From assembly GCF_002902985.1 (NCBI RefSeq), contig NZ_CP026167.1, positions 3,658,001-3,722,000 of the forward strand: a stretch of DNA of 64,000 nt. Reading direction: 5' to 3'. Made by a program: the position numbers and the translations under genes. How positions within the stretch are numbered: position 1 is the first letter of the stretch; each line of letters starts with the position of its first letter. The notes below the pieces were generated by a model. The model was not told the origin of the DNA. It saw only the letters and a program-made list of their open reading frames with translations, and ran no database searches. Positions 1 through 8,819 of the stretch are shown here, one piece after another. The stretch is from Leclercia sp. LSNIH1. GTDB lineage: Bacteria > Pseudomonadota > Gammaproteobacteria > Enterobacterales > Enterobacteriaceae.

Positions 1-664
1 GGAAGATGATGCGGCGCATCGGCAGCCCTTTGGCCCGGGCAGTACGGATGAAGTTCGAGTGCAGCACTTCAATCATTGAACCACGGGTGATACGCGAAAT
101 ACTGGCGATATAGGCGAGAGACAACGCGACCATCGGCAGGATCATAAATTTCAGCGCCCCGCCATTCCAGCCGCCGCCGGGCAGCCATTTCAGGGTGATG
201 GCAAATATCATGACCAGCAAAGGGGCCACGACAAAACTCGGTATGACGACACCGGTCATTGCCACCCCCATAACGGTGTAATCCCATTTCGTGTTCTGGT
301 TAAGCGCGGCAATAACGCCCGCCGTGACGCCAAGAATAACGGCCAGTAAAAACGCCGCGGCGCCTAATTTCGCCGAAACGGGGAAGCTGGACGCCACCAG
401 ATCGTTTACGGAATAATCTTTATATTTAAACGACGGACCAAAATCACCGTGGGCCAGCTGTTTCAGATAGTTGAAATACTGGGTGGAGATAGGATCGTTT
501 AAATGATATTTCGCTTCGATATTCGCCATAACTTCTGGCGGCAGCGTACGTTCACCGGTGAATGGACTTCCCGGCGCGAGACGCATCATAAAGAAGGAGA
601 TCGTGATAAGAATGAATAGCGTTGGGATCGCTTCAAGACAGCGACGTAGGATAAATTTCAACAT
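1..664 (-). CDS. oppB: Oligopeptide ABC transporter permease OppB (partial, C-terminus outside window)
   Basis: Inner-membrane permease subunit of the OppABCDF peptide importer. Translating the minus strand from the ATG at 664 gives MLKFILRRCLEAIPTLFILI followed by a continuous frame of about 221 residues that runs off the window edge. The family is normally near 306 residues, so roughly the last 85 are missing. The N-terminal membrane segment, the periplasmic region with its GDFGPSFKYKDYSV stretch and the following membrane helices are all as expected for OppB. It lies 85 bp downstream of oppA on the same strand, with an intercistronic hairpin between them, as in the usual opp operon. Identification is firm; only the end is unseen. 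Confidence 0.93.
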   Translation of the reverse strand, partial: MLKFILRRCLEAIPTLFILITISFFMMRLAPGSPFTGERTLPPEVMANIEAKYHLNDPISTQYFNYLKQLAHGDFGPSFKYKDYSVNDLVASSFPVSAKLGAAAFLLAVILGVTAGVIAALNQNTKWDYTVMGVAMTGVVIPSFVVAPLLVMIFAITLKWLPGGGWNGGALKFMILPMVALSLAYIASISRITRGSMIEVLHSNFIRTARAKGLPMRRIIF

Positions 665-715
665 TGCCCGTACCTTCTGGCGTGTGCCTATATAATATTA
701 CGATGAGTAGACACC

Positions 716-740
716 GTGGGGCAGACAGCGCCCGCCCCAC
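716..740 (-). other. oppA-oppB intercistronic hairpin
   Basis: A 7-bp perfect GC-rich inverted repeat, GTGGGGC (716-722) with GCCCCAC (734-740), has an 11-nt loop. No U-tract follows it on the minus strand, so it is more likely an mRNA-stabilising or processing hairpin than a strong terminator. It could allow higher yield of oppA mRNA than of the downstream permease genes, which is inference. Confidence 0.5.
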
Positions 741-749
741 TCATTGCCA

Positions 750-2381
750 TTAATGCTTGATAATATACAAGTTTTTAACGTAGATATTATCCATCGGGTC
801 TTTCCCGGTATATCCACCTACCCACGGTTTCACCAGACGGGCGTTCACGTAGTAGTAAACCGGTACGATCGCAGAATCTTTGTCGAGCTGCTGTTCCGCT
901 TTCGCGTAGAGCTCGGCGCGCTGCGCTTCGTCAGTCACTTTCAGGGTATCGCCGATCAGCTTATCGAACTCTGCGCTCTTATAGTGCGCGGTGTTGTTCG
1001 AGCTGTCGCTCAGCATGGTGTTCAGGAAAGAGGTCGGCTCGTTGTAGTCCGCACACCAGCCGGCACGCGCCACATCAAAGGTGCCCTGATGGCGGCTATC
1101 CAGGAAGGTTTTCCACTCCTGGTTTTCCAGCTTCACGTTCACACCCAGGTTTTTCTTCCAGATGGAAGAGACTGCGATAGCCAGTTTCTTATGCAGATCG
1201 GAGGTGTTATACAGCAGGCTGAAGGTCAGCGGCTTGTCTGCGGTATAACCCGCTTCGGCCAGCAGTTTCTTCGCTTCTGCATTACGCTGTTCCTGGGTCA
1301 TTTTGAACCATTCTGGCTCGGTCAGCTTCGCACCATCGGTGTACGGTGGCGTGTAGCTGTACGCTGGCAGGTCGCCCTGGTTTTTCACTTTGTTGACGAT
1401 GATATCGCGATCCAGCGCCAGCTTCAGGGCGGTACGAACGCGAACGTCAGTGAATGGCGCTTTTTGGTTGTTGATTTCGTAATAATAGGTGCAGAGGTAC
1501 GGGTCAACGTGTACTTCAGCAGGGATCTCTTTCTTCAGCTTCTGGAACAGTTCAATCGGCATGTTGTTATAGGTCATGTCGATTTCGCCGCTGCGGTAGC
1601 GGTTAACGTCAGTCACTTCAGAAGAGATTGGCAGATAGGTGACCTGATTAATGACAGTTTTCGCGTTATCCCAGTAGTTGGTATTACGCTCCAGGTCGAT
1701 ACGTTCGTTAACGACCCAGGCTTTCAGCTTGTAGGCGCCGTTAGTCACGATATTGGCGGGCTGAGTCCACTTATCGCCAAATTTTTCAACCGCGGCTTTT
1801 GGAACCGGGGAGACGGACGGGTGAACCAGCAGCTTATAGAAATAAGGGACCGGCTCGCTCAGGGTAACTTCGAACGTATTGTCATCGATCGCTTTTACGC
1901 CGAGATCGGTAATCGGTTTTTTACCGGTGATGATGTCATCGATATTGGCGATGTGGCCATACTGCAGATAGCTCGCATACGGTGAGGCAGTATTAGGATC
2001 TGCCAGACGCTGCCAGCTATAAACGAAATCGTGGGCGGTAACCGGGGAACCATCGGACCATTTCGCGTCTTTACGCAGGTGGAAGGTCCAGACTTTAAAG
2101 TCTTTGTTTTCCCATTTTTCAGCTACACCCGCAACCGGGTGGCCGTTTACGTCAGTGACCAGCAGACCTTCGAACAGATCGCGGTTAACGTTAGACTCCG
2201 GTACACCTTCAATCTTGTGCGGATCCAGAGACTGAACCTCAGCACCGTTGTTACGCACCAGCGTTTGCTTCTCCGCCAGTTGAACTCCAGCAGGGACGTC
2301 AGCAGCCATTGCAACGTTGCCTGCGATTAGCGCAGTTAAAATCCCCGCAGCTACCAGACTTTTTTTTGTGATGATGGACAT
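750..2381 (-). CDS. oppA: Periplasmic oligopeptide-binding protein OppA
   Basis: Periplasmic substrate-binding subunit of the oligopeptide ABC importer, feeding OppBCDF. The 543-residue length equals that of the enterobacterial family. A Sec signal peptide occupies the first 26 residues: a lysine-bearing N-region, a hydrophobic core and an AMA cleavage site before ADVPAG. The SBP_bac_5 family body follows, with the NVNRDLFEGLL segment near the N-terminus. The start at 2381 is preceded by GGAG at the proper distance. The CAACACAATG stretch just upstream is of the CA-rich kind that the small RNA GcvB pairs with in oppA leaders of other enterics; that assignment here is inference. First gene of the opp operon, followed by oppB. 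Confidence 0.97.
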   Translation of the reverse strand: MSIITKKSLVAAGILTALIAGNVAMAADVPAGVQLAEKQTLVRNNGAEVQSLDPHKIEGVPESNVNRDLFEGLLVTDVNGHPVAGVAEKWENKDFKVWTFHLRKDAKWSDGSPVTAHDFVYSWQRLADPNTASPYASYLQYGHIANIDDIITGKKPITDLGVKAIDDNTFEVTLSEPVPYFYKLLVHPSVSPVPKAAVEKFGDKWTQPANIVTNGAYKLKAWVVNERIDLERNTNYWDNAKTVINQVTYLPISSEVTDVNRYRSGEIDMTYNNMPIELFQKLKKEIPAEVHVDPYLCTYYYEINNQKAPFTDVRVRTALKLALDRDIIVNKVKNQGDLPAYSYTPPYTDGAKLTEPEWFKMTQEQRNAEAKKLLAEAGYTADKPLTFSLLYNTSDLHKKLAIAVSSIWKKNLGVNVKLENQEWKTFLDSRHQGTFDVARAGWCADYNEPTSFLNTMLSDSSNNTAHYKSAEFDKLIGDTLKVTDEAQRAELYAKAEQQLDKDSAIVPVYYYVNARLVKPWVGGYTGKDPMDNIYVKNLYIIKH

Positions 2382-3111
2382 TGTGTTGATACTCCACTCT
2401 TTATAATTACTGGTTTTTACCAGCCTGTTTAATTCCCCTTTTTAGGGGTTCCCTGACAACGTAGGAGTTTATGCTGCCGTCAGGCGTTTTTTACTTCTCG
2501 CTATCACCGACTTTACTATTACTGGCGGCTCGTCTGGCCGCCTTGCGTCGATTTGTGACATGCCTCCCCTGCCGAGGCATGTATTAATTCTTATAGGTCA
2601 AAATCGTTAATGAAAAAGATTCTCAACTAGAAGAATTACGCTGAAATGGAATGGCCGGAAAGTACCAAATGAGTTACTTAGGTGCCAATACATTTTGCAA
2701 ATTTGTTAACCAATTCTCTTTTACGGAAGGGACCGTCATGCCGTGGCCTGCTATGTCCCGCACCGAAAAAGAAAAAAGTGACCAATATTCAATGAGATGA
2801 AGAAAATGTTATGGATGAGCGCACCGCGATGCCAGAAGCGCTCTCTTTTTTGTACAAAAAATTAACAACTGTCTATTATTTAGCACATTCATCTAAATCA
2901 TTCAGCAAATTACTAATATCATCTCAGTAATCTTGCAGCAAGCCCCAGAGTATTGTGTGAGTAAAATAACAGACGTATTGCGCAGTTTATGAGCAGGTGA
3001 GCGGCATGGGAACAGGCAAGTGATTGAAAATCAACAAAACAAAATTATTAATAAAATTAATTATAGTTAAAGCGATTTTCAACTTTCATTATATGATTTG
3101 CTGATAATGAC
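2382..3111. other. oppA upstream region (long leader and promoter region)
   Basis: About 730 bp without a convincing gene, AT-rich towards its left half. On the minus strand (oppA orientation) two small hairpins lie close to oppA: CTGG/CCAG around 2411-2423 and CCCCT/AGGGG around 2433-2447. Further up, GGCGGC (2524-2529) can pair with GCCGCC (2537-2542). This fits a long structured oppA leader. A 20-codon reading frame with a purine-rich site in front of it exists on the plus strand at 2738-2800, but its coding status is doubtful. Confidence 0.5.
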
Positions 3112-3143
3112 AAAAAAAGCGGAGCCCAGGGCTCCGCTTTTTC
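3112..3143 (-). terminator. Terminator of ychE (probably bidirectional)
   Basis: AGCGGAGCCC (3118-3127) pairs with GGGCTCCGCT (3129-3138) and is flanked by an A-run on the left and a T-run on the right. Read on the minus strand it is a GC-rich stem followed by seven U, just after the ychE stop. Confidence 0.88.
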
Positions 3144-3153
3144 ATTTGAAGGA

Positions 3154-3801
3154 TTAACCTAATAACCCCGGAAAGATTGATTTCAGACCGGTTACAATAA
3201 ATTCAATCCCTAGCGCCATCAGCAGCAGACCCATTATACGGGTGATAACGTTAATACCCGTCTGTCCCAACAGGCGTACCAGCCATGGCGCAATACGGAA
3301 TACCCCCCAGCAACAGAAGGCAAACAGAGCAATGGCGATCGAAAAGCCAATCAGATGCATCAGGTTATGGTAACGCGTTCCCCATACGATGGTAGAACTG
3401 ATAGCCCCTGGCCCTGCCATCAAGGGCAACGCCAGCGGCACCACGCCAATGCTCTCGCGGATGGCGGTTTCTGATTTCTCCTGCTTGTTCTGTTTGTCCT
3501 CACCCAGCTTGCCGCTGATCATTGACATGGCAATGGTGACGACGAGGATCCCACCGGCAATTCTGAACGAATCGATTGAGATGCCAAAAATCTGCAATAT
3601 TGAGTCCCCAAGATAGAGCGACGTCAGCAGGATGATGGCCACAGACAAATTTGCCGTCAGGTTGGTTTTATTCCTGGCAAGGGCGGTTTGATAGCTGGTC
3701 ATACTGATGAAGACGGGAATAATACCCACCGGGTTCACCAGCGCGAACAGACCGATAAAAAACTTAAAATAGGTTGGGAAATCAAAGAGCGATAGGCTCA
3801 C
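3154..3801 (-). CDS. ychE: MarC-family inner-membrane protein YchE
   Basis: Integral membrane protein of the MarC (UPF0056) family, 215 residues, the same length as E. coli YchE. About six hydrophobic helices are visible, with the family hallmarks ALVNPVGIIPVF near residue 20 and PLALPLMAGPGAIS near 125. The early claim that MarC family members export antibiotics was not upheld, and the transport substrate remains unknown. It is a single gene, with a hairpin terminator just downstream and adhE diverging upstream. Its position between oppA and adhE is the standard enterobacterial order. Confidence 0.93.
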   Translation of the reverse strand: MSLSLFDFPTYFKFFIGLFALVNPVGIIPVFISMTSYQTALARNKTNLTANLSVAIILLTSLYLGDSILQIFGISIDSFRIAGGILVVTIAMSMISGKLGEDKQNKQEKSETAIRESIGVVPLALPLMAGPGAISSTIVWGTRYHNLMHLIGFSIAIALFAFCCWGVFRIAPWLVRLLGQTGINVITRIMGLLLMALGIEFIVTGLKSIFPGLLG

Positions 3802-4133
3802 TGTTAGCTCCGCTGATTAGCAAGTCTCAATATAAAATGTGGCATCCACAGTAACCGCGCAGACGATACGCCTTTTATGCCGCCAGTTCACCACAATAAT
3901 GCTAAATATGGTGATGTAACGCTGTAAAATATTTGTGTACTTTATACGTTGTTATGGTTCAATTAGTTTTGCAATTATTTAACAACTGACGAAATGCCCT
4001 AAAATACCCCTGCTGAAAGGTATCAGCTTATGGATAAATTGATACAGATCATGTTTTCGGTACTCAGAAGTGAGTAATCTTGATTACGCCACCAGGGAGA
4101 CTCAGAGTCTGAACGTAGGCTACTGATGGGAGG
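3802..4133. promoter_or_regulatory. ychE-adhE intergenic region; adhE promoter region
   Basis: AT-rich divergent control region. GCTGAAAGGTATCAGC at 4012-4027 is an imperfect palindrome resembling the site at which Cra acts in the E. coli adhE promoter. TTGATACAGATCAT at 4039-4052 matches 13 of 14 positions of the palindromic FNR consensus TTGAT-N4-ATCAA, which would fit a fermentation gene, although direct FNR control of adhE is not established. No gene was seen here. Transcription starts were not determined. Confidence 0.4.
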
Positions 4134-4254
4134 CTCTTTTAGTAAATCAGGGGAACGATAAAAACATTAACACCTTGTTTTTACGTAAGTTAAGCAAGTG
4201 GCAATGACGCTGACTATACTGTTTTCGTGTCGAGCAGCTGATTTACTAAAAGAG
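4134..4254 (+). promoter_or_regulatory. adhE leader: long-range 17-bp inverted repeat
   Basis: CTCTTTTAGTAAATCAG (4134-4150) is perfectly complementary to CTGATTTACTAAAAGAG (4238-4254). In the mRNA this would close an 87-nt loop, and its downstream arm ends 12 nt before the ribosome binding site AGGAG (4267-4271) of adhE. It is established for E. coli that the adhE leader is folded so that translation needs RNase III cleavage; this repeat is the obvious candidate for that structure here. Confidence 0.75.
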
Positions 4255-4277
4255 TTTAACATTATCAGGAGAGCATT

Positions 4278-6956
4278 ATGGCTGTTACTAATGTCGCTGA
4301 ACTTAACGCACTTGTAGAGCGCGTAAAAAAAGCCCAGCGTGAATATGCCAATTTCACCCAAGAACAGGTTGATAAAATCTTCCGCGCCGCCGCTCTGGCT
4401 GCTGCAGATGCTCGAATCCCTCTCGCTAAAATGGCCGTTGCCGAATCTGGTATGGGTATCGTCGAAGATAAAGTGATCAAAAACCACTTTGCTTCCGAGT
4501 ATATCTACAACGCCTATAAAGACGAGAAGACTTGTGGCGTTCTGTCTGAAGATGACACGTTCGGTACCATCACCATTGCTGAGCCAATCGGCATCATCTG
4601 CGGTATCGTTCCAACCACCAACCCAACGTCTACTGCTATCTTCAAATCGCTCATCAGCCTGAAGACGCGTAACGCGATCATTTTCTCTCCACACCCACGT
4701 GCTAAAGATGCCACCAACAAAGCTGCAGATATCGTTCTGCAAGCGGCGATCGCTGCGGGTGCACCAAAAGACCTGATCGGCTGGATCGATCAGCCTTCCG
4801 TGGAGCTGTCTAACGCTCTGATGCACCACCCAGACATTAACCTGATTCTGGCAACTGGTGGCCCAGGCATGGTTAAAGCGGCCTATAGCTCCGGTAAACC
4901 GGCTATCGGCGTAGGTGCGGGTAATACCCCTGTTGTTATCGACGAAACCGCCGATATCAAACGTGCTGTTGCCTCTGTACTGATGTCTAAAACCTTCGAT
5001 AACGGCGTAATCTGTGCTTCCGAGCAGTCCGTTGTGGTTGTTGACTCCGTATACGATGCCGTTCGCGAACGTTTCGCCAGCCACGGCGGCTACCTGCTGC
5101 AGGGTAAAGAGCTGAAAGCGGTTCAGGACATCATCCTGAAAAATGGTGCACTGAACGCCGCCATCGTAGGTCAGCCAGCGTATAAAATTGCTGAACTGGC
5201 AGGTTTCACCGTTCCAGCCAGCACGAAGATCCTGATTGGCGAAGTGAATATCGTTGACGAAAGCGAGCCGTTTGCGCACGAAAAACTCTCTCCGACGCTG
5301 GCAATGTACCGCGCGAAAGATTTTGAAGAAGCGGTTGTTAAAGCGGAGAAACTGGTAGCTATGGGCGGTATCGGTCATACCTCCTGCCTGTATACCGACC
5401 AGGACAACCAGCCAGATCGTGTTGCTCACTTCGGTCAGATGATGAAAACAGCACGTATTCTGATTAACACCCCTGCTTCTCAGGGTGGTATCGGTGACCT
5501 GTATAACTTCAAACTCGCGCCTTCCCTGACTCTGGGTTGTGGTTCATGGGGTGGTAACTCCATCTCTGAGAACGTTGGTCCTAAGCACTTGATCAACAAG
5601 AAAACCGTTGCTAAGCGAGCTGAAAACATGTTGTGGCATAAACTTCCGAAATCTATCTACTTCCGCCGTGGCTCCCTGCCAATCGCGCTGGATGAAGTGA
5701 TTACTGATGGCCACAAACGTGCGCTCATCGTGACTGACCGTTTCCTGTTCAACAACGGCTACGCAGACCAGATCACCTCTGTTCTGAAAGCGGCTGGCGT
5801 GGAAACTGAAGTCTTCTTCGAAGTTGAAGCTGACCCAACCCTGTCCGTTGTTCGCAAAGGCGCAGAGCTGGCAAACTCCTTCAAACCAGACGTGATCATC
5901 GCGCTGGGTGGCGGCTCCCCAATGGACGCAGCCAAAATTATGTGGGTAATGTACGAGCACCCAGAAACGCACTTCGAAGAGCTGGCGCTGCGCTTTATGG
6001 ATATCCGTAAACGTATCTACAAGTTCCCGAAAATGGGCGTGAAAGCGAAAATGATCGCCGTCACCACCACTTCCGGTACCGGTTCTGAAGTGACGCCATT
6101 TGCTGTTGTTACCGACGATGCAACAGGTCAGAAATACCCACTGGCAGACTACGCTCTGACCCCGGACATGGCGATTGTTGACGCCAACCTGGTCATGGAC
6201 ATGCCGAAATCACTCTGTGCATTCGGTGGTCTGGATGCGGTAACTCACGCCCTGGAAGCTTATGTTTCTGTACTGGCGTCTGAGTTCTCTGACGGTCAGG
6301 CTCTGCAGGCACTGAAACTGCTAAAAGAGAACCTGCCAGCCTCTTATAACGAAGGCTCTAAAAACCCGGTTGCCCGTGAGCGTGTGCACAGTGCTGCCAC
6401 CATCGCCGGTATCGCGTTTGCTAACGCCTTCCTGGGTGTGTGTCACTCCATGGCGCACAAGCTGGGCTCTCAGTTCCACATTCCTCACGGTCTGGCGAAC
6501 GCCCTGCTGATTTCTAACGTTATCCGTTACAACGCTAACGATAACCCGACCAAGCAGACGGCATTCAGCCAGTACGACCGTCCGCAGGCTCGTCGTCGCT
6601 ACGCAGAAATTGCTGACCACCTGGGCCTGAGCGCTCCTGGCGATCGTACTGCTGCGAAGATCGAGAAACTGCTGGCATGGCTGGAAAGCCTGAAAGCGGA
6701 ACTGGGTATTCCTAAGTCTATCCGTGAAGCTGGCGTTCAGGAAGCTGACTTCCTGGCACACGTAGACAAGCTGTCTGAAGATGCCTTTGATGACCAGTGT
6801 ACCGGTGCGAACCCGCGCTACCCACTGATCGCAGAGCTGAAACAGATCCTGCTGGATACCTTCTATGGCCGCGAATACACTGAAGGTGTGGTTGCTGCAC
6901 CGGCAGCTGTAGAAACGCTGGTAAAAGCGGATAAGAAAGCGAAGAAAAGCGCTTAA
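4278..6956 (+). CDS. adhE: Bifunctional acetaldehyde-CoA / alcohol dehydrogenase AdhE
   Basis: Converts acetyl-CoA to acetaldehyde and then ethanol, using two NADH, in mixed-acid fermentation; it assembles into cytosolic spirosomes. At 892 residues it matches the E. coli enzyme (891). The N-terminal half is a CoA-acylating aldehyde dehydrogenase with the catalytic cysteine in NGVICASEQS near residue 246. The C-terminal half is an iron-dependent alcohol dehydrogenase with GGGSPMDAAK, TTTSGTGSEVTPFAVVTD and the iron-binding histidines in DAVTHALEAY and MAHKLGSQFHIPHG. ATG 4278 follows AGGAGAG at good spacing. Codon use is that of a highly expressed gene. A terminator follows at once, so it is monocistronic. 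Confidence 0.98.
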   Translation: MAVTNVAELNALVERVKKAQREYANFTQEQVDKIFRAAALAAADARIPLAKMAVAESGMGIVEDKVIKNHFASEYIYNAYKDEKTCGVLSEDDTFGTITIAEPIGIICGIVPTTNPTSTAIFKSLISLKTRNAIIFSPHPRAKDATNKAADIVLQAAIAAGAPKDLIGWIDQPSVELSNALMHHPDINLILATGGPGMVKAAYSSGKPAIGVGAGNTPVVIDETADIKRAVASVLMSKTFDNGVICASEQSVVVVDSVYDAVRERFASHGGYLLQGKELKAVQDIILKNGALNAAIVGQPAYKIAELAGFTVPASTKILIGEVNIVDESEPFAHEKLSPTLAMYRAKDFEEAVVKAEKLVAMGGIGHTSCLYTDQDNQPDRVAHFGQMMKTARILINTPASQGGIGDLYNFKLAPSLTLGCGSWGGNSISENVGPKHLINKKTVAKRAENMLWHKLPKSIYFRRGSLPIALDEVITDGHKRALIVTDRFLFNNGYADQITSVLKAAGVETEVFFEVEADPTLSVVRKGAELANSFKPDVIIALGGGSPMDAAKIMWVMYEHPETHFEELALRFMDIRKRIYKFPKMGVKAKMIAVTTTSGTGSEVTPFAVVTDDATGQKYPLADYALTPDMAIVDANLVMDMPKSLCAFGGLDAVTHALEAYVSVLASEFSDGQALQALKLLKENLPASYNEGSKNPVARERVHSAATIAGIAFANAFLGVCHSMAHKLGSQFHIPHGLANALLISNVIRYNANDNPTKQTAFSQYDRPQARRRYAEIADHLGLSAPGDRTAAKIEKLLAWLESLKAELGIPKSIREAGVQEADFLAHVDKLSEDAFDDQCTGANPRYPLIAELKQILLDTFYGREYTEGVVAAPAAVETLVKADKKAKKSA

Positions 6957-6969
6957 TTAATCGCTCAAT

Positions 6970-6997
6970 AAAAAACCCGCTCCGGCGGGTTTTTTTA
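6970..6997 (+). terminator. adhE terminator (may also serve tdk)
   Basis: ACCCGC (6975-6980) and GCGGGT (6985-6990) form a stem with a TCCG loop. An A-run precedes it and seven T follow, so it can act in both directions between the convergent adhE and tdk genes. Confidence 0.9.
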
Positions 6998-7039
6998 TGT
7001 CTCTTTTCCAGCGCAAATAGCGACAGACGAACTGGACCG

Positions 7040-7654
7040 TTAACGACGACTGGCTTCCTGAATCGCCGTCAGAGAGCCTGTTACCAGCGCCTCTTTATAA
7101 TGCTTACGACATACGGATACATAGCGCTCATTACCGCCAATCACCACCTGTTCGCCTTCCGCATAGGGTTTTCCTGCCTGATCAAGACGCAGCACCATAC
7201 TCGCTTTACGCCCGCAGAAGCAGATGGTTTTTAATTCCACCAGCTTATCTGACCATGCCAGCAAATACTGGCTGCCGACAAACAGTTCGCCGCGAAAATC
7301 CGTTCGCAACCCATAGCAAAGTACTGGAATATCCAGTTCATCAACGACTTCAGAAAGCTCATGAACCTGCTGACGCGTTAAAAACTGGCTCTCATCCACC
7401 AGCACGCAATGGACTGCCTGGTCAGCCGCCTGTGCACGAATTTCGTCCAGCAGATTAGTTTGTGGGTTAAATAACCTGGCTGGAGAAGAGAGGCCAATTC
7501 GCGAACTCACTTTTCCGGCACCAAAACGGTCATCGATTTCGGCGGTGTAAACCACCGTACGCATCCCACGCTCCTGGTAATTGTAGGAGGATTGCAGTAA
7601 CGCGGTCGACTTACCTGCGTTCATTGCTGAATAGTAGAAATACAGTTGTGCCAT
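7040..7654 (-). CDS. tdk: Thymidine kinase
   Basis: Phosphorylates thymidine and deoxyuridine in the pyrimidine salvage pathway, in the cytosol. At 204 residues it is a type II (TK1-like) kinase. The P-loop is [12 protein letters not shown] near residue 11, and DESQFL near 88 is the Walker B with the catalytic acidic residue. A zinc site is formed by CFCGRK near 145 and the later cysteine in VSVCRKH. It converges on adhE and is divergent from hns. Identification is firm. Nothing unusual is seen in the protein. Confidence 0.96.
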   Translation of the reverse strand: MAQLYFYYSAMNAGKSTALLQSSYNYQERGMRTVVYTAEIDDRFGAGKVSSRIGLSSPARLFNPQTNLLDEIRAQAADQAVHCVLVDESQFLTRQQVHELSEVVDELDIPVLCYGLRTDFRGELFVGSQYLLAWSDKLVELKTICFCGRKASMVLRLDQAGKPYAEGEQVVIGGNERYVSVCRKHYKEALVTGSLTAIQEASRR

Positions 7655-8131
7655 TGGCCGTTAAACCCTAATCAATGTGTATTATTACCGATAGGCGATT
7701 GTACCATATTTTGTCGGGTCTTCCGTGCTGCAGCGCGGAAGACCCGCGTTACGAGAGATTTTATCCACCACCGGGATATAGGACACATCATGAAGGAGCA
7801 TACGAAAAGAACATAAAAACCCATGGTTTTATAAACGCTAAGTTCCGGAAAAACCTGTTATTTTAATGTCGCCACCAGGCTGAAAATGATTCAGGCGTAA
7901 TTAACGGTTTCATCGGGTAACCGTGTTTTCAGTACTAATACGAAAGGTTGATATTTATCCCAAGAAACAATAATCCCCATGAAAATTGCCTGTAAAAAAA
8001 GAGTTCACCGTCAGGTTTACAACGCATCTTTTGATAACGCCGCCCCCCTTTCTCCCCGCCAAATTTAAGTTCCGGTAATTAATAATAGTGCCGAATATTA
8101 GGTATTTTTGAATTCCTTACATTCTGGCCTA
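7655..8131. other. tdk-hns divergent intergenic region
   Basis: About 480 bp without a convincing gene. A 63-codon frame lies at 7675-7866, but it has no ribosome binding site and reads like non-coding sequence. The strongest structure is a perfect 11-bp inverted repeat, CGGGTCTTCCG (7715-7725) with CGGAAGACCCG (7736-7746), about 60 bp upstream of tdk. It has no T-run in either direction. The right part is AT-rich, as expected of the curved, autoregulated hns promoter region. Confidence 0.5.
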
Positions 8132-8160
8132 TTGCACATATCAATTTATGCCTCTATTAT
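8132..8160 (+). promoter_or_regulatory. hns promoter
   Basis: A -35 box TTGCAC (8132-8137), a 17-nt spacer and a -10 box TATTAT (8155-8160) match the arrangement known for the E. coli hns promoter. The ATG lies about 36 bp after the expected start of transcription. H-NS autorepression and Fis input are known for the E. coli gene and are likely here. Confidence 0.75.
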
Positions 8161-8202
8161 TACCTCAACAAACCCCCACATTATAAGTTTGAGATTACTA
8201 CA

Positions 8203-8616
8203 ATGAGCGAAGCACTTAAAATTCTGAACAACATCCGCACTCTCCGTGCCCAGGCGAGAGAATGTACTCTGGAAACGCTTGAAGAAATGCTGGAGAAATT
8301 AGAAGTCGTTGTTAATGAGCGTCGTGAAGAAGAAAACGCCGCTGCTGCTGAAATCGAAGAACGTACACGTAAACTGCAGCAATATCGTGAAATGCTGATC
8401 GCTGATGGTATTGATCCTAACGAATTGCTGAACAGCATGGCTGCCGCTAAAACCGGTACTAAAGCTAAACGTGCTGCGCGTCCGGCTAAATATAGCTACA
8501 TCGATGAGAACGGCGAATCTAAAACCTGGACCGGCCAGGGCCGTACTCCAGCTGTTATCAAAAAAGCAATGGATGAGCAAGGTAAACAACTGGACGACTT
8601 CCTGATCCAGGAATAA
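8203..8616 (+). CDS. hns: Nucleoid-associated protein H-NS
   Basis: Nucleoid-structuring global repressor that binds AT-rich, often horizontally acquired DNA and forms filaments. The 137-residue length is identical to E. coli H-NS. Residues 1-65 are the coiled-coil dimerisation region, rich in Glu, Arg and Leu, followed by a basic linker ([11 protein letters not shown]). The C-terminal DNA-binding domain carries the AT-hook-like loop TWTGQGRTP near residue 108. It is a monocistronic gene with its own promoter and terminator. Start and length are unambiguous. Confidence 0.98.
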   Translation: MSEALKILNNIRTLRAQARECTLETLEEMLEKLEVVVNERREEENAAAAEIEERTRKLQQYREMLIADGIDPNELLNSMAAAKTGTKAKRAARPAKYSYIDENGESKTWTGQGRTPAVIKKAMDEQGKQLDDFLIQE

Positions 8617-8631
8617 GCCAGTAAATATCCG

Positions 8632-8660
8632 AAAAATCCCGCTTAATGCGGGATTTTTTA
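8632..8660 (+). terminator. hns terminator
   Basis: ATCCCGC (8636-8642) and GCGGGAT (8648-8654) form a stem with a TTAAT loop, with a run of T after the stem and of A before it, 15 bp after the hns stop. Confidence 0.9.
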
Positions 8661-8766
8661 TGCCTTTATTTTATCTCGTGTGACATTCTGTTACACGTGC
8701 ACATATAACGATTACATCACACTATTACCCTGCCCTACATGAGCGACACCCTAAAAAGGTTATAAA

Positions 8767-8798
8767 ATAACCGGCGTAGCATAGCTATCACCGGTTTT
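8767..8798 (-). terminator. Probable galU terminator
   Basis: AACCGG (8769-8774) pairs with CCGGTT (8791-8796), with an inner TAGC/GCTA pairing. On the minus strand the stem is followed by ATTTTAT. It lies 22 bp beyond the galU stop. The U-tract is short, so strength is uncertain. Confidence 0.6.
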
Positions 8799-8819
8799 GC
8801 TTAGGGCGTTAACGCCGTA

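Noticed and set aside
744..1985. 413-codon open frame on the plus strand opposite oppA
   Set aside because: Antisense shadow of oppA with no recognisable domain.
4167..5429. 420-codon open frame on the minus strand opposite adhE
   Set aside because: Antisense shadow caused by the strong codon bias of adhE; it also crosses the adhE leader.
7675..7866. 63-codon frame in the tdk-hns intergenic region
   Set aside because: No ribosome binding site, crosses a perfect hairpin and reads like non-coding DNA.
8203..8616. H-NS as a sign of a mobile element (H-NS-like plasmid proteins)
   Set aside because: Length, neighbours and promoter are those of the chromosomal hns gene.
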